DNA of 64,000 nt from Luteimicrobium xylanilyticum (GTDB lineage Bacteria > Actinomycetota > Actinomycetes > Actinomycetales > Cellulomonadaceae): assembly GCF_009429125.1 (NCBI RefSeq), contig NZ_CP045529.1:2666001-2730000 (forward strand). Direction: 5' to 3'. Below the pieces are notes generated by a model that had not been told where the DNA came from, made no database searches, and worked only from the letters and a program-made list of their open reading frames with translations. Positions 8,327-19,734 of the stretch are shown here, piece by piece. The position numbers and the translations under genes are program-made. Every line of letters begins with the position of its first letter. Within the stretch, counting starts at the first letter, position 1.

Positions 8327-9427
8327 TCAGACGAGCCTGTGCAGCCAGCCGTAGCGGTCGGCGGCGCGGCCGTACTGGATGTCCGTGAGCTGGTCGCGGA
8401 TCGCGGTCGTGACCTCGCCGGCCACTCCGCCGCCGATCGTCACGTCGAAGCCCTCCCCCGCGAGCCGGCCGATCGGCGTGATGACGGCTGCGGTGCCGCA
8501 CGCGAACACCTCGGAGACCGAGCCGTCCGCGAGCCCGGCGAGGAGCTCGTCGAGGAGGATGCGCTTCTCGACGACGGCGTGACCGCGGTCGGCGAGGAGC
8601 TGCAGGATCGACGACCGCGTCACGCCCTCGAGGATCGACCCCGTGAGCTCAGGGGTCTCGACGGTCCCGTCGGCGCGCACGACAAACACGTTCATGCCGC
8701 CGAGCTCGTCGAGGGCGGTGTTCGTGGTCGCGTCGAGGAAGCAGACCTGCTCGCAGCCCTTCTCGTACGCCTCCTGCTGCGGGAGCAGGCTCGCGGCGTA
8801 GTTGCCGCCGCACTTCGCCGCACCCGTGCCCCCGGCGCCCGCGCGGTGGTAGTCCTGGGCGACCCAGATCGAGACCGGCTTCACCCCGCCCGCGAAGTAC
8901 GGCCCGACGGGGCTCGCGATGACGAGGTACTCGACCTCGAGCGACGGCCGCACCCCGAGGAACGCCTCGGACGCGTACATGAACGGCCGCAGGTAGAGGC
9001 TCGTCTCCTCTCCGCCCGGGATCCAGTCGACGTCGGTCCGCACGAGCGCCTCGATCGACCCGACGAAGTCCTCGGTGGACAGTGGCGGCAGCGCGAGCCG
9101 GTGCGCGGACCTCTGAAACCGCTCCGCGTTGGCCTCGGGCCGGAACGTCCAGACCGAGCCGTCCGCGTGCCGGTACGCCTTGAGACCTTCGAAGATCTCC
9201 TGGGCGTAGTGCAGGACGGCGGTCGCCGGGTCGAGCTGCAGCGGGCCGTACTTCTCGACGCGCCGGTCGTGCCACCCGTCGGAGGCAGTCCAGCTCACGC
9301 GCGCCATGTGGTCGCTGAAGGCCGTGCCGAACTTGGGTGCTGCGAGCGCGGCCTCACGGTCGGCGTCGGGCGTGGGCGTGTCGGTCAGACGGATGTCGAA
9401 CGCGTCGACGGCAGTGGTGATGCTCAT
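8327..9427 (-). CDS. ilvE: branched-chain amino acid aminotransferase
   Basis: 366 residues, the normal length for class IV BCAA aminotransferases of the eukaryotic-like/actinobacterial type. The PLP enzyme transfers amino groups between glutamate and the 2-oxo acids of Leu, Ile and Val. Visible motifs are YGPLQLDPATAVLHYAQEIFEGLKAYR near residue 80 (quoted as two overlapping parts of the family signature), the PLP lysine in AAKCGGNYAASL, ELGGMNVFVV, and the C-terminal EVFACGTAAVITPIG phosphate-binding loop. A TAGATT -10-like box lies about 30 bases upstream (9456-9461), so it probably has its own promoter downstream of leuB. It is the last step for the pathway genes clustered from 9.5 to 17.5 kb. 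Confidence 0.95.
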   Translation of the reverse strand: MSITTAVDAFDIRLTDTPTPDADREAALAAPKFGTAFSDHMARVSWTASDGWHDRRVEKYGPLQLDPATAVLHYAQEIFEGLKAYRHADGSVWTFRPEANAERFQRSAHRLALPPLSTEDFVGSIEALVRTDVDWIPGGEETSLYLRPFMYASEAFLGVRPSLEVEYLVIASPVGPYFAGGVKPVSIWVAQDYHRAGAGGTGAAKCGGNYAASLLPQQEAYEKGCEQVCFLDATTNTALDELGGMNVFVVRADGTVETPELTGSILEGVTRSSILQLLADRGHAVVEKRILLDELLAGLADGSVSEVFACGTAAVITPIGRLAGEGFDVTIGGGVAGEVTTAIRDQLTDIQYGRAADRYGWLHRLV

Positions 9428-9515
9428 GGTTCCAGGCCTTTCACTGGCTGAGACGAATCTACCGGTGAAGACGGCCGAGGGGCAGGTGACGGACGGAGAC
9501 CCGCGGGGCGGCGGG

Positions 9516-10586
9516 TCAGCCGGCGACGCGTGCGGCGAGGTCGCCGCCCACCTCGGCCGTCGACCGTACTCGATCGCCCCGCTCAGCCAGGTCGGCCGCG
9601 ACAGCGGCCTCGACGGCCCGCGACTGCTCGCTGAACCCGAGGTGGTCGAGGAGGAGCGCGACCGAGGCGACGGTGGCGGTCGGGTCCGCCTTGCCCTGGC
9701 CCGCGATGTCCGGGGCCGAGCCGTGCACGGGCTCGAACATCGACGGCGCGACGAAGCTCCCGTCGGCGTCGCGGTCCGGGTTGATGTTCGCGGAGGCTGC
9801 GAGTCCGATGCCGCCGATGATGGCAGCAGCCTGGTCCGTGATGATGTCGCCGAACAGGTTGTCCGTGACGATCACGTCGAAGCGCGACGGCTTCGTGGTG
9901 AGGAAGATCGTGGCCGCGTCGACGTGCAGGTAGTCCGTGGTGACGTCGGGGAAGTCGGCGTTGACGGCCTCGACGGTCCGGCGCCACAGGTGCCCGGCGT
10001 GCACGAGGACGTTGTGCTTGTGCACGAGCGTGAGGTGCTTGCGCGGCCGCGCCTGAGCGCGCTCGAAGGCGTTGCGCACGACGCGCTCGATGCCGAACGC
10101 GGTGTTGACGGAGACCTCGGTCGCGACCTCGTGCGGCGTCCCGACGCGCAGCGCACCACCGTTGCCGGTGTACGGCCCCTCGGTACCCTCGCGCACGACG
10201 ACGAAGTCGATCTCGCCCGGGTCGGCGAGCGGCGAGCGCACACCCTGGTACAGCTTGGACGGCCGGAGGTTGACGTAGTGGTCGAGGCTGAAGCGCAGCT
10301 TGAGGAGCAGGCCCCGCTCGAGGACGCCCGAGGGCACGCTCGGGTCGCCGATCGCGCCGAGGAGGATCGCGTCGTGCTCGCGGATGCTCGCGAGATCGGC
10401 GTCGCTCAGCGTCTCGCCGGTCGCGTGCCAGCGACGGGCGCCGAGGTCGAACTCGGTGGGCTGAACCTTCACGTCGGTGCCGGCGAGGGCGGCGTCGAGG
10501 ACCCGCAGGCCCTGCTCGACGACCTCGGTGCCGATCCCGTCCCCGGCCACGACGGCCAGGCGGATCGAGTCGGGAGTGCGCGTCAT
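9516..10586 (-). CDS. leuB: 3-isopropylmalate dehydrogenase
   Basis: 356 residues from the ATG at 10586. An upstream in-frame extension is rejected because TACCCT (10594-10599) ends 7 bases before this ATG, implying a leaderless transcript. It oxidises and decarboxylates 3-isopropylmalate in leucine synthesis using NAD and Mg/Mn. Motifs: GDGIGTEV at the N-terminus, [17 protein letters not shown] (substrate Arg residues), the signature [19 protein letters not shown] with catalytic metal-binding Asp residues, and [18 protein letters not shown]. These identify the actinobacterial LeuB branch, not isocitrate or tartrate dehydrogenase. Confidence 0.93.
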   Translation of the reverse strand: MTRTPDSIRLAVVAGDGIGTEVVEQGLRVLDAALAGTDVKVQPTEFDLGARRWHATGETLSDADLASIREHDAILLGAIGDPSVPSGVLERGLLLKLRFSLDHYVNLRPSKLYQGVRSPLADPGEIDFVVVREGTEGPYTGNGGALRVGTPHEVATEVSVNTAFGIERVVRNAFERAQARPRKHLTLVHKHNVLVHAGHLWRRTVEAVNADFPDVTTDYLHVDAATIFLTTKPSRFDVIVTDNLFGDIITDQAAAIIGGIGLAASANINPDRDADGSFVAPSMFEPVHGSAPDIAGQGKADPTATVASVALLLDHLGFSEQSRAVEAAVAADLAERGDRVRSTAEVGGDLAARVAG

Positions 10587-10644
10587 GCCCGCCAGGGTAC
10601 GGCCTCCGGGCCGCATGCCGGACAACCGTCTCACAGTCTGACCG

Positions 10645-11823
10645 TCAGGGGGTCGTGAGGGTGCGTTCGAGCGACCACGTGGGGTCGAGGAGCTCGAAAC
10701 GCTCGCACACCACGGGCGTCGCGTCGTCGAAACCCTCGGAGCCGAGCACGCGCCGGAAGTAGCGTCGGTGCTCGTCCCGCCAGGACTCCAGGGACCGGTC
10801 GCCCTCGCCCTCGGCCGCCGCGAACTCCGCCGTGACCTGGCCGAACGGCACCGTCTCGACGTGCGTGGTCCGGATCAGCGCGCGTGGCCGGCCTGTGCCG
10901 TCGAGCAGGATGGACAGCTCGCCGACCCGCGGGAGCGGCTCGCCGCCGGCCTCGTACTCGGGCAGGGACGACGACGTCGCGGTCTTGCGCCCGGCGAGGA
11001 CGAGCGCCAGCAGCTCGTCGGCGAGGCGGGGGCTGTCGCCGAACGACCAGGCGGGCGGCGGCACGGCCGAGGCGACGGTCTTGCCGGTGACGACGTCGAG
11101 CTGCCCGACGCGCGCCCTGAGCCGCGCGCGCTCCCAGTACGCGAGCACCGCCTCGGCCTGCGCCCGGTCGTGCTCGCACGCCACCGGAGCGACCTGCTCG
11201 ACGGCGCCGACGACCTCCTCGACCGAGGCGACGGTGACTCCGAGCGCCCCGACCTGCCGGAGCCCCTCGTCGGTCACCTGGGACGTCGCGTCGTCCACGA
11301 CGACGACACGCAGGTCTCGCTGCGAGGCGTCGATGATGGTCGCGCGGGGACAGTTGGGGAAGTTGCAGCCCGCGACGACGACCGTGTCCACGTCCCAGCC
11401 GCGCAGCAGCTCCTCGAGCGGCGTGCGGTAGAACGCCGACCACCGGGGCTTCCAGAGCGCGACCTCCCGCGGCCCGAGCTCCTGAGCCTCCCCGCTCAGC
11501 AGCAGTTCGGCGTCGAGCCGGCCGGCCCCGCCGGGCACGAGCTCCTCGAGCAGCTCGGAACCGGGCGTCCCGGGCCGCACGACGGGCGCTCCACCGGCGA
11601 TCGCCTCACGACGCACCAGGTCGACGTCGTCCCCGTCGTAGATCCGCACGACGTGCACCACGGGCAGCCCGGCCCGCCGGTACGCCTCGACGAGCCGCTC
11701 GAGCGCGGGCACGACGGCCCGCGTCCCGCCGACGGGCATGGCCCCGCCCTCGACGAAGTCCACCTGCACGTCGACCACGACCAGCGCCGACGAGCCCCAG
11801 TGCGGTTCCGTCCACGAATCCAC
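10645..11823 (-). CDS. isochorismatase-like cysteine hydrolase fused to an ASCH domain
   Basis: 392 residues in two parts. Residues 1-~215 are an isochorismatase/nicotinamidase-fold hydrolase. The triad is visible: Asp in VVDVQVDF, Lys in [13 protein letters not shown] and Cys in [16 protein letters not shown], the second Cys being catalytic by alignment to the GxxTxxC pattern. Residues ~255-390 are an ASCH domain ([47 protein letters not shown]), a PUA-like fold proposed to bind RNA or nucleotides. No stop or start separates them. The N-terminal half probably hydrolyses a small amide such as a nicotinamide- or ureide-type compound, but the substrate is unknown. It follows ilvC and precedes leuB on the same strand. 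Confidence 0.85.
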   Translation of the reverse strand: MDSWTEPHWGSSALVVVDVQVDFVEGGAMPVGGTRAVVPALERLVEAYRRAGLPVVHVVRIYDGDDVDLVRREAIAGGAPVVRPGTPGSELLEELVPGGAGRLDAELLLSGEAQELGPREVALWKPRWSAFYRTPLEELLRGWDVDTVVVAGCNFPNCPRATIIDASQRDLRVVVVDDATSQVTDEGLRQVGALGVTVASVEEVVGAVEQVAPVACEHDRAQAEAVLAYWERARLRARVGQLDVVTGKTVASAVPPPAWSFGDSPRLADELLALVLAGRKTATSSSLPEYEAGGEPLPRVGELSILLDGTGRPRALIRTTHVETVPFGQVTAEFAAAEGEGDRSLESWRDEHRRYFRRVLGSEGFDDATPVVCERFELLDPTWSLERTLTTP

Positions 11824-11928
11824 CAGCCACCACCTCTCAGCGCACCCACGACCGACACGGACGACGACGAGACCACGGCCGAGCGCCGTCGTCGGGCAGG
11901 CGACGCCCGAAGGGACGAGAACGGAAGA

Positions 11929-12037
11929 GGCAGGCGAGGGGGAAACCCTTCGCGCGATCGTGGCGGGCCTGGCGGGAGGCCGCGAGGCACGAGCGGCCGG
12001 ATGGTAGATCGCGCGAAGGGTTTCCCCCTCGCCTGCC
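11929..12037. repeat. 31-bp perfect inverted repeat, 47-bp spacer
   Basis: Bases 11929-11959 (beginning GGCAGGCGAGGGGGAAACCC) and 12007-12037 are exact reverse complements over 31 bp. They lie between the ilvC stop (12072) and the start of the hydrolase gene (11823). The stem is far longer than an ordinary terminator and the loop is 47 bases. Possible readings are a very strong terminator/RNA-stabilising hairpin, a small palindromic repeat element, or the remnant of a mobile element. No second copy was seen in this window. Confidence 0.8.
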
Positions 12038-12071
12038 GGACGTCACCCGACGCGGGCGACGCTACCGAGGA

Positions 12072-13148
<1,077 letters not shown>

Positions 13149-13673
13149 TCAGGCGGTGCGGGCCACGCGCTCGAGCGCGCGGTCGGTGATGGAGCGCGGG
13201 CCGCGGCCGATGGCGACGGCGCCGGACTGCACGATCTCACGGATGCCGTACGGCTCGAGCGCCGTGAGGAGCGCCTCGAGCTTGTCGGAGGTGCCGGTGG
13301 CCTCGACGACGACGGCCTCGGGGTGCACGTCGACGATCTTGGCACGGAAGAGCTGGACGACCTCGAGGACGGCGGTACGGGTGCCGGCGTCGGCGCGGAC
13401 CTTGACCAGCAGCAGCTCGCGCTGCACGGAGGCCACGGATTCGAGCTCGACGATCTTGATGACGTTGACGAGCTTGTTGAGCTGCTTGGTGACCTGCTCG
13501 AGAGGGTGGTCCTCGACGTCGACGACGACGGTCACGCGGGAGATGTCGTCGTGCTCGGTCGGGCCGACGGCGAGCGAGTGGATGTTGAACGCGCGGCGCG
13601 CGAAGAGGCCGGCGACGCGCGTGAGCACGCCGGGCTTGTTCTCGACGAGCACCGAGAGGGTGTGCCTGCTCAT
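13149..13673 (-). CDS. ilvN: acetolactate synthase small (regulatory) subunit
   Basis: 174 residues. An N-terminal ACT domain (MSRHTLSVLVENKPGVLTRV, then NIHSLAVGPTEHDDISRVTVVV) is followed by the C-terminal ALS small-subunit domain (residues ~85-165, ending GAVAIGRGPRSITD). It binds valine/leucine/isoleucine and confers feedback inhibition on IlvB. The ATG at 13673 lies 23 bases after the ilvB stop. The open frame extends upstream into ilvB, but only this start matches the family N-terminus. Co-transcribed with ilvB and ilvC. Confidence 0.95.
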   Translation of the reverse strand: MSRHTLSVLVENKPGVLTRVAGLFARRAFNIHSLAVGPTEHDDISRVTVVVDVEDHPLEQVTKQLNKLVNVIKIVELESVASVQRELLLVKVRADAGTRTAVLEVVQLFRAKIVDVHPEAVVVEATGTSDKLEALLTALEPYGIREIVQSGAVAIGRGPRSITDRALERVARTA

Positions 13674-13696
13674 GTCTTCTGTCTCCTCGGGCTCGG

Positions 13697-15607
13697 TCAG
13701 TCGTCGTCGCGGTCCCACGACGGCGAGATGCCGCGGGCGTACTGGATGTCGTCGTTGGAGACGCCGGCGGCGACCATGGGCCAGACCATCGCGTCGCGCG
13801 ACACGGTGAAGTCGACGACGACGGGCTGGTCGTCGATCTCGAGGGCCCGCTTGATGGTGGCGTCGACGTCGGCCTTGGTCTCGCACCGCAGCCCGACGCA
13901 CCCGTAGGCGTCGGCCATCTTGACGAAGTCGGGGACGCGGCGGGTGCCGTGGCCGGTGTGCAGGTCGGTGTTGGAGTACCGCTCGTTGTAGAAGAGGGTC
14001 TGCCACTGCCGGACCATGCCGAGCGACGAGTTGTTGACGACGGCGACCTTGATGGGGATCTCGTTGATGACGCAGGTCGCGAGCTCCTGGTTGGTCATCT
14101 GGAAGCAGCCGTCACCGTCGATCGCCCACACGGTGGCGTCGGGGCGCGCGACCTTGGCGCCCATGGCGGCGGGCACCGAGTAGCCCATGGTGCCGAGCCC
14201 GCCGGAGTTGATCCACGTGCGCGGGTGCTCGTACCGGATGAACTGCGCGGCCCACATCTGGTGCTGTCCGACGCCGCCGACGTAGACGGACTCGGGGCCG
14301 GAGACGGCGCCGATCCGCTCGATCACGTACTGCGGCGCGAGCAGGCCGTCCTCGGGCTCGGTGTAGCCGAGCGGGAAGGACTCGCGCCAGCCGTCGATGA
14401 GCTGCCACCAGGCCTCGACGTCGGGCTTGCCGTGGGTCTCCTGCTCGCGCGCGAGCTCGGGCAGGAGGTCGGCGAGCACCTCGCGCAGGTCACCGACGAT
14501 GGGCACGTCGACGGCGCGGTTCTTGCCGATCTCGGCGGGGTCGATGTCGGCGTGGACGACGACGGCGTTCGGCGCGAACGAGTCGAGCCGGCCGGTGACG
14601 CGGTCGTCGAAGCGAGCTCCCAGGGCGACCACGAGGTCCGCCTGCTGGAGCGCGGCCACGGCGGGCACCGTGCCGTGCATGCCGGGCATGCCGAGGTTCT
14701 GCGGGTGCGAGTCGGGCAGCGCCCCGCGAGCCATGAGCGTCGTGACGGCGGGAGCCCCCGACAGGTCGACGAGCCGCCGCAGCTCGGCGGACGCGTCCGC
14801 CCTCACGACGCCGCCGCCCACGTAGAGCACCGGCTTGCGGGCCGTGGCCAGGAGCTTCGCGGCCTCGCGGATCTGCTTCGAGTGAGGCTTGGTGACCGGG
14901 TGGTATCCGGGCAGGTCGAGATCCTGCGGCCACGAGAAGGTGGTGGTCGCCTGCATCGCGGACTTCGCGATGTCGACGAGCACCGGGCCGGGACGCCCGG
15001 TCCGCGCGATGTGGAACGCCTCGGCGATGGTCCGCGGGATGTCGGCGGGGTCGGTCACGAGGTAGTTGTGCTTCGTGACGGGCATCGTGATGCCGACGAT
15101 GTCGGCCTCCTGGAACGCGTCCGTGCCGATCGACGACGCCGCGACCTGCCCCGTGATGGCGACCATCGGGATCGAGTCGATGTTCGCGTCCGCGATGGGC
15201 GTCACGAGGTTCGTGGCACCCGGCCCGGAGGTGGCCATGCAGACGCCGACCTTCCCGGACGCGTGGGCGTAGCCGGAGGCCGCGTGGCCGCCGCCCTGCT
15301 CGTGGCGCACGAGGATGTGGCGGAGCTTCTGAGAGTCCATGAGCGGGTCGTACAGCGGAAGGATCGCACCGCCGGGGATGCCGAACACGGTGTCGACGCC
15401 GACCGCCTCGAGGGACCGCACGATCGACTCCGCACCCGTGACCTCGACCGGTGCGACGCGCGGGCCGTCGGCGACCTGGCCGACGCCCTCGCCGGCTACC
15501 TTGCGGGCCGCCGGGCGGGCGGGCTTCGCCGTGGCGGGGCGAGCGGAGGGGCGCACGGGCGACGGCGTCGCCTGGCGCGGCGGTGCCGGGATGGGGCCCT
15601 GGACCAT
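13697..15607 (-). CDS. ilvB: acetolactate synthase large subunit
   Basis: 636 residues from the ATG at 15607, chosen because AGGAGAC lies just upstream. An in-frame start 20 codons earlier would sit inside the attenuator. After a Pro/Ala-rich N-terminal extension of ~50 residues come the three ThDP-enzyme domains: catalytic Glu in [14 protein letters not shown], the FAD/central domain, and the ThDP motif from [13 protein letters not shown]. It condenses two pyruvates, or pyruvate with 2-oxobutyrate, as the first common step for Val/Leu/Ile. First gene of ilvBNC, behind a leader peptide and terminator. The N-terminal extension is longer than in E. coli but usual for actinobacteria. Confidence 0.96.
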   Translation of the reverse strand: MVQGPIPAPPRQATPSPVRPSARPATAKPARPAARKVAGEGVGQVADGPRVAPVEVTGAESIVRSLEAVGVDTVFGIPGGAILPLYDPLMDSQKLRHILVRHEQGGGHAASGYAHASGKVGVCMATSGPGATNLVTPIADANIDSIPMVAITGQVAASSIGTDAFQEADIVGITMPVTKHNYLVTDPADIPRTIAEAFHIARTGRPGPVLVDIAKSAMQATTTFSWPQDLDLPGYHPVTKPHSKQIREAAKLLATARKPVLYVGGGVVRADASAELRRLVDLSGAPAVTTLMARGALPDSHPQNLGMPGMHGTVPAVAALQQADLVVALGARFDDRVTGRLDSFAPNAVVVHADIDPAEIGKNRAVDVPIVGDLREVLADLLPELAREQETHGKPDVEAWWQLIDGWRESFPLGYTEPEDGLLAPQYVIERIGAVSGPESVYVGGVGQHQMWAAQFIRYEHPRTWINSGGLGTMGYSVPAAMGAKVARPDATVWAIDGDGCFQMTNQELATCVINEIPIKVAVVNNSSLGMVRQWQTLFYNERYSNTDLHTGHGTRRVPDFVKMADAYGCVGLRCETKADVDATIKRALEIDDQPVVVDFTVSRDAMVWPMVAAGVSNDDIQYARGISPSWDRDDD

Positions 15608-15642
15608 CGTGTCTCCTGTGATCGGCGGGGTACGGCGGCATG

Positions 15643-15682
15643 AAAAAACCCCTCGGCCCGAGTCCACGGGTGCTTCGAGGGG
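15643..15682 (-). terminator. attenuator terminator of the ilvB leader
   Basis: In the transcript direction CCCCTCG (15676-15682) pairs with CGAGGGG (15649-15655), with an inner CCCG/CGGG stem, followed at once by six Ts (A-run 15643-15648 on plus). It lies 36 bases before the ilvB ATG and 30 bases after the leader-peptide stop. Confidence 0.85.
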
Positions 15683-15711
15683 TGCGCGCTGACGAGACCT
15701 GTGCGGTGGCC

Positions 15712-15756
15712 TCAGCCGGCGCGCTCAGGAAGTACTACGAGGAGGTTCGTCTGCAC
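15712..15756 (-). CDS. ilvB leader peptide, 14 aa
   Basis: GTG at 15756 reads [14 protein letters not shown] and stops at TGA. The run Leu-Leu-Val-Val-Leu is exactly what ribosome-mediated attenuation of an ilvBNC operon needs, as known for actinobacterial ilvB leaders. A TACGGT -10 box ends 6 bases before the GTG, so the leader is probably itself leaderless. A U-tract terminator follows 30 bases after the stop. Confidence 0.85.
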   Translation of the reverse strand: MQTNLLVVLPERAG

Positions 15757-15762
15757 GGCTTC

Positions 15763-15791
15763 ACCGTACGCCGATCCCCCTCGGATGTCAC
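15763..15791 (-). promoter_or_regulatory. ilvBNC promoter
   Basis: GTGACA (15786-15791), a 17-base spacer, TACGGT (15763-15768), on the minus strand. It lies in the gap after the ilvD stop (15859), so ilvBNC has its own start distinct from ilvD. Confidence 0.7.
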
Positions 15792-15858
15792 ACGCCGGGT
15801 GCGGACGTCTCACGTGCTGGACGCCCGTGGCTCCCGCGGTCTCGCGCGGCAGCCCGGG

Positions 15859-17553
15859 CTACTCCAGGATCGCCCCGCGCGACGCCGACTGGACGAGCTT
15901 CGTGTACTTGGCGAGGACCCCCCGTGTGTATCTGTGCGGCACGGGCTCCCAGTGCTCCCGCCGGGCGGCGAGCTCGCCGTCGTCCACGAGGAGCTCGAGC
16001 GTCTTGCTCGCCACATCGAGACGCACCCGGTCGCCGTCCCGCACGAGAGCGATCGGCCCCCCGTCGACAGCCTCCGGCGCGATGTGGCCCACGCACAGCC
16101 CCGTGGTGCCGCCCGAGAAGCGGCCGTCCGTGATGAGCAGGACGTCCTTGCCGAGGCCCGCACCCTTGATCGCTCCGGTGATGGCGAGCATCTCGCGCAT
16201 CCCCGGCCCGCCCTTGGGTCCCTCGTACCGGATCACCACGACGTCGCCGGCCTGGATCGTGCCGTCCTCCAGCGCGTCGAGCGCCGCCCGCTCGCGCTCG
16301 AACACGCGCGCGGCCCCCTCGAAGACGTCCGAGTCGAACCCGGCGGACTTCACGACGGCGCCGTCGGGTGCGAGCGAACCGCCGAGGATCGTGATGCCGC
16401 CGGTGCGGTGGATGGGGTCGTCGAGCGCGCGCAGCACCTTGCCGTCGGGGTCGGGCGGGTCGATCGCCTCGAGGTTCTCGGCGACCGTCCTGCCCGTCAC
16501 GGTGAGGGCGTCACCGTGGATCAGCCCCGCGTCGAGCAGGGCCTTCATGACGACGGGCACGCCACCGATCCGGTCGACGTCGTTCATGACGTACCGCCCG
16601 AACGGTTTGACGTCCGACAGGTGCGGGACGTCGGAGCCGATCCGGTCGAAGTCCGCGAGCGTGAGGTCGACGTCGGCCTCGTGCGCGATCGCGAGCAGGT
16701 GCAGCACCGCGTTCGTCGAGCCGCCGAACGCCATCACCACCGCGATCGCGTTCTCGAACGCGTCCTTCGTCATGATGTCGCGCGCCGTGATGCCCTGCCG
16801 CAGCAGCTCGACGACCGCCTCGCCCGAGCGGTGCGCGAACTGGTCACGGCGGCGGTCCGCCGACGGCGGCGCAGCCGACCCGGGCAGCGACATCCCCATG
16901 GCCTCCGCGACCGACGCCATGGTGTTCGCCGTGTACATGCCGCCGCACGCGCCCTCGCCGGGGCAGACGGCACGCTCGATCGCGCCGAGGTCGCGCTCGC
17001 TCAGCAGCCCGCGTGCGCACGCGCCGACCGCCTCGAACGCGTCGATCAGCGTCACCTGCTTCTCGCTGCCGTCCTCGAGCTTGGCCCAGCCGGGCGCGAT
17101 CGTGCCCGCGTACAGGAACACGCTCGCCAGGTCGAGCCGCGCCGCCGCCATGAGCATGCCGGGCAGCGACTTGTCGCAGCCCGCGAGCAGCACCGACCCG
17201 TCGAGCCGTTCGGCCGACATGACCGTCTCCACGGAGTCGGCGATGATGTCGCGGCTGACGAGCGAGAAGTGCATGCCCTCGTGGCCCATCGAGATGCCGT
17301 CCGAGACGGAGATCGTGCCGAACTCGAGCGGGTACCCGCCGGCGGCGTGCACACCCTCCTTGGCGCCCTGTGCGAGCCGGTCGAGCGACAGGTTGCACGG
17401 CGTGATCTCGTTCCACGACGATGCGACGCCGATCTGCGGCTTGGCGAAGTCGTCGTCGCCCATGCCGACGGCGCGCAGCATCCCCCGCGAGGCCGTCGCC
17501 TCGATCCCGTCCGTGACCTGGCGCGAGCGGGGCTTGATGTCGAAGTCCGCCAT
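15859..17553 (-). CDS. ilvD: dihydroxy-acid dehydratase
   Basis: 564 residues, the usual length of the actinobacterial enzyme. It dehydrates 2,3-dihydroxy-isovalerate and -methylvalerate to the 2-oxo acids and uses an Fe-S cluster. The three cluster Cys are visible in [15 protein letters not shown] and [14 protein letters not shown]. Later motifs are [11 protein letters not shown] and [12 protein letters not shown], then [17 protein letters not shown]. The ATG at 17553 is preceded by TAGGCT ending 7 bases before it, so the gene looks leaderless with its own promoter. It lies just upstream of the ilvB promoter and forms the same pathway block. Confidence 0.96.
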   Translation of the reverse strand: MADFDIKPRSRQVTDGIEATASRGMLRAVGMGDDDFAKPQIGVASSWNEITPCNLSLDRLAQGAKEGVHAAGGYPLEFGTISVSDGISMGHEGMHFSLVSRDIIADSVETVMSAERLDGSVLLAGCDKSLPGMLMAAARLDLASVFLYAGTIAPGWAKLEDGSEKQVTLIDAFEAVGACARGLLSERDLGAIERAVCPGEGACGGMYTANTMASVAEAMGMSLPGSAAPPSADRRRDQFAHRSGEAVVELLRQGITARDIMTKDAFENAIAVVMAFGGSTNAVLHLLAIAHEADVDLTLADFDRIGSDVPHLSDVKPFGRYVMNDVDRIGGVPVVMKALLDAGLIHGDALTVTGRTVAENLEAIDPPDPDGKVLRALDDPIHRTGGITILGGSLAPDGAVVKSAGFDSDVFEGAARVFERERAALDALEDGTIQAGDVVVIRYEGPKGGPGMREMLAITGAIKGAGLGKDVLLITDGRFSGGTTGLCVGHIAPEAVDGGPIALVRDGDRVRLDVASKTLELLVDDGELAARREHWEPVPHRYTRGVLAKYTKLVQSASRGAILE

Positions 17554-17633
17554 GCTCGCCAGCCTAGGGACGGGGCCGCCGCCTGTCCCCCGCTACGCGA
17601 CGCCCCCGCCTGGGCAGGGAGAACGGTGATCGC

Positions 17634-18215
17634 TCAGACGGAGGCGCGGAACTCGTCCTCGAGGATGCTCATCACGATCGCGTCCGCCCACCGGTCGCCG
17701 TCCCGATAGACGTCACGCAACCGGCCCTCCTCGCGGAAGCCCAGGGACTCGTAGAGCGCTCGTGCCCGCGGGTTGATGCTCAGGACGTCCAGGCCGACCC
17801 GGTGCAGCCGCGGGCCGTCGTCGTCGGCCGAACCATCGAACGCGTAGCGAAGGACCTCGAAGATGGCCTCTCGCCCGTAGCCGCGACCTCGATAGTTCGG
17901 CAGGAGCTGGAGGCGCAGGTTCGCCGACCGGGCCGAGTCGTCGAGCTGGTTCAGCACGATCTCGCCGAGCAGGTCGTCCGACACGGGATGCCCGTCACGG
18001 ACCGCGCCCGACGTGATCGCCCAGTCGTACCGGTCCGGGCGGTCCGCCACCTCGGCCGCCCACACGTCGATCTCCTCGCGCGCGAACGTCGCCGTCGTGC
18101 CCGTGAGGCGCAGCGACTCCGGATCCTGGACCGCGTCCCACAGCCGCGACGCGTCACGCGCCTCGATCGGCCGCAGCCTGACCATCTCCCCGTGGAGCAC
18201 GGGCCCCCGCGTCAT
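17634..18215 (-). CDS. GNAT-family N-acetyltransferase (RimJ/RimL-like)
   Basis: 193 residues from the ATG at 18215, chosen for the GGGAGG ribosome site just before it. The fold is the RimJ/RimL-type GNAT: VRLRPIEARDASRLW at the N-terminus, LLGEIVLNQLDDSARSANL in the core, acetyl-CoA loop LPNYRGRGYGREAI, then INPRARALYESLGFREEGRLRD, typical of enzymes acting on protein N-termini or small amines. It starts 13 bases after the gatB stop and so is probably the last gene of a gatCAB-GNAT operon. The substrate is unknown. Confidence 0.85.
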   Translation of the reverse strand: MTRGPVLHGEMVRLRPIEARDASRLWDAVQDPESLRLTGTTATFAREEIDVWAAEVADRPDRYDWAITSGAVRDGHPVSDDLLGEIVLNQLDDSARSANLRLQLLPNYRGRGYGREAIFEVLRYAFDGSADDDGPRLHRVGLDVLSINPRARALYESLGFREEGRLRDVYRDGDRWADAIVMSILEDEFRASV

Positions 18216-18228
18216 ACGACCTCCCCCG

Positions 18229-19734
18229 TCAGCGAACCCGCTCGAGCACCAGCTCACGCACGCGACCGGCGTCCGCCTGGCCACGCGTGGCCTTCATGAC
18301 CGCGCCGATGATCGCGCCGACCGGCCCCAGGTTGCCGCCGCGGATCTTCTCCGCGATGTCCGGCTGGGCGGCGAGCGCGTCGTCGATCGCGGCCAGGAGC
18401 GCGCCGTCGTCCGACACGACCTCGAGCCCGCGCGCGACGACGACCGCCTCGGGGTCCCCCTCGCCCGCGAGAACGCCGTCGAGCACCTGGCGCGCGAGCT
18501 TGTCGTTGATCCGGCCGGCATCGACGAGACCCTGGAGCTCGGCGACCTGGGCCGGGGTCACGGGAAGCTGCTCCAGCTCGACCTCCTGCTCCTTCGCGCG
18601 GCGCCCCAGCTCGGCCATCCACCACTTGCGGGCGCCCGCGGGGCTCGCGCCCGCGGCGACGGTCGCCTCGATGATGTCGACCGCGCCTGCGTTCACGACG
18701 TCGCGCATCTCCAGGTCGGTGTACGCCCATTCGCCCTGCAGCCGCCGACGACGCGCGGCCGGCAGCTCCGGCAGCGACGCCCGGATCTCCTCGACCCAGT
18801 CACGGCTCGGAGCGACGGGCACCAGGTCGGGCTCCGGGAAGTACCGGTAGTCCTCGGCGTCGGACTTCACGCGGCCCGACGTCGTCTCGCCGGTGTCCTC
18901 GTGCCAGTGGCGCGTCTCCTGGATCACCCTGCCCCCGGCGTCGAGCACTCCCGCCTGGCGCGAGATCTCGTACCGGACCGCGCGCTCGACCGACCGGAAC
19001 GAGTTGACGTTCTTGGTCTCGGTCCGTGTGCCGAGCGGGCTCTCAGGCGTCGGGCGGAGCGAGACGTTGACGTCGGCACGGACGTTGCCACGCTCCATGC
19101 GCGCTTCGGACACGTCGAGCGCCCGGAAGATGTCACGCAGCGTCTGGACGTAGGCCCGAGCGACCTCCGGCGCGCGCTCCCCCGCACCCTCGATCGGTCG
19201 CGTGACGATCTCGACGAGCGGGATTCCCGCACGGTTGTAGTCGACGAGGGAGTACTCGGCGCCGTGGATGCGTCCTGCGGCGCCGCCCACGTGGGTGTTC
19301 TTGCCGGCGTCCTCCTCCATGTGCGCGCGCTCGATCTCGACACGGAACACGGTCCCGTCCTCGAGCTCGACGTCGAGCCAGCCGTCGTGGGCGATCGGCT
19401 CGTCGTACTGCGACGTCTGGAAGTTCTTCGGCACGTCCGGGTAGAAGTAGTTCTTGCGCGCGAACCGGCAGGTCTCGGCGATACCGCAGTTGAGCGCGAG
19501 CCCGATCCGGATCGCATACTCGACGGCCTTGCCGTTCACCACCGGGAGCGCACCGGGGAGACCGAGCGACACGGGTGTCGTCTGCGTGTTCGGCTCGCCG
19601 CCGAACTCCACCTCGGCCGGGCAGAACATCTTGGTGCGGGTGCCGAGCTCGACGTGCACCTCGATGCCGAGCACCGGGTCGTACCGCTCGACGGCGTCCG
19701 TATAGTCGACGAGGGTCTCGTACGTCGTGGTCAT
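18229..19734 (-). CDS. gatB: Asp-tRNA(Asn)/Glu-tRNA(Gln) amidotransferase subunit B
   Basis: 501 residues. The N-terminal catalytic cradle begins with [20 protein letters not shown] and contains [12 protein letters not shown] and [19 protein letters not shown]. The phosphotransfer motif [10 protein letters not shown]-like reads [11 protein letters not shown] here. The C-terminal YqeY-like helical tail (~360-501) contacts tRNA. It activates and amidates misacylated Glu-tRNA(Gln) or Asp-tRNA(Asn) in the cytoplasm. The start overlaps the gatA stop by four bases (ATGA). Confidence 0.96.
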   Translation of the reverse strand: MTTTYETLVDYTDAVERYDPVLGIEVHVELGTRTKMFCPAEVEFGGEPNTQTTPVSLGLPGALPVVNGKAVEYAIRIGLALNCGIAETCRFARKNYFYPDVPKNFQTSQYDEPIAHDGWLDVELEDGTVFRVEIERAHMEEDAGKNTHVGGAAGRIHGAEYSLVDYNRAGIPLVEIVTRPIEGAGERAPEVARAYVQTLRDIFRALDVSEARMERGNVRADVNVSLRPTPESPLGTRTETKNVNSFRSVERAVRYEISRQAGVLDAGGRVIQETRHWHEDTGETTSGRVKSDAEDYRYFPEPDLVPVAPSRDWVEEIRASLPELPAARRRRLQGEWAYTDLEMRDVVNAGAVDIIEATVAAGASPAGARKWWMAELGRRAKEQEVELEQLPVTPAQVAELQGLVDAGRINDKLARQVLDGVLAGEGDPEAVVVARGLEVVSDDGALLAAIDDALAAQPDIAEKIRGGNLGPVGAIIGAVMKATRGQADAGRVRELVLERVR

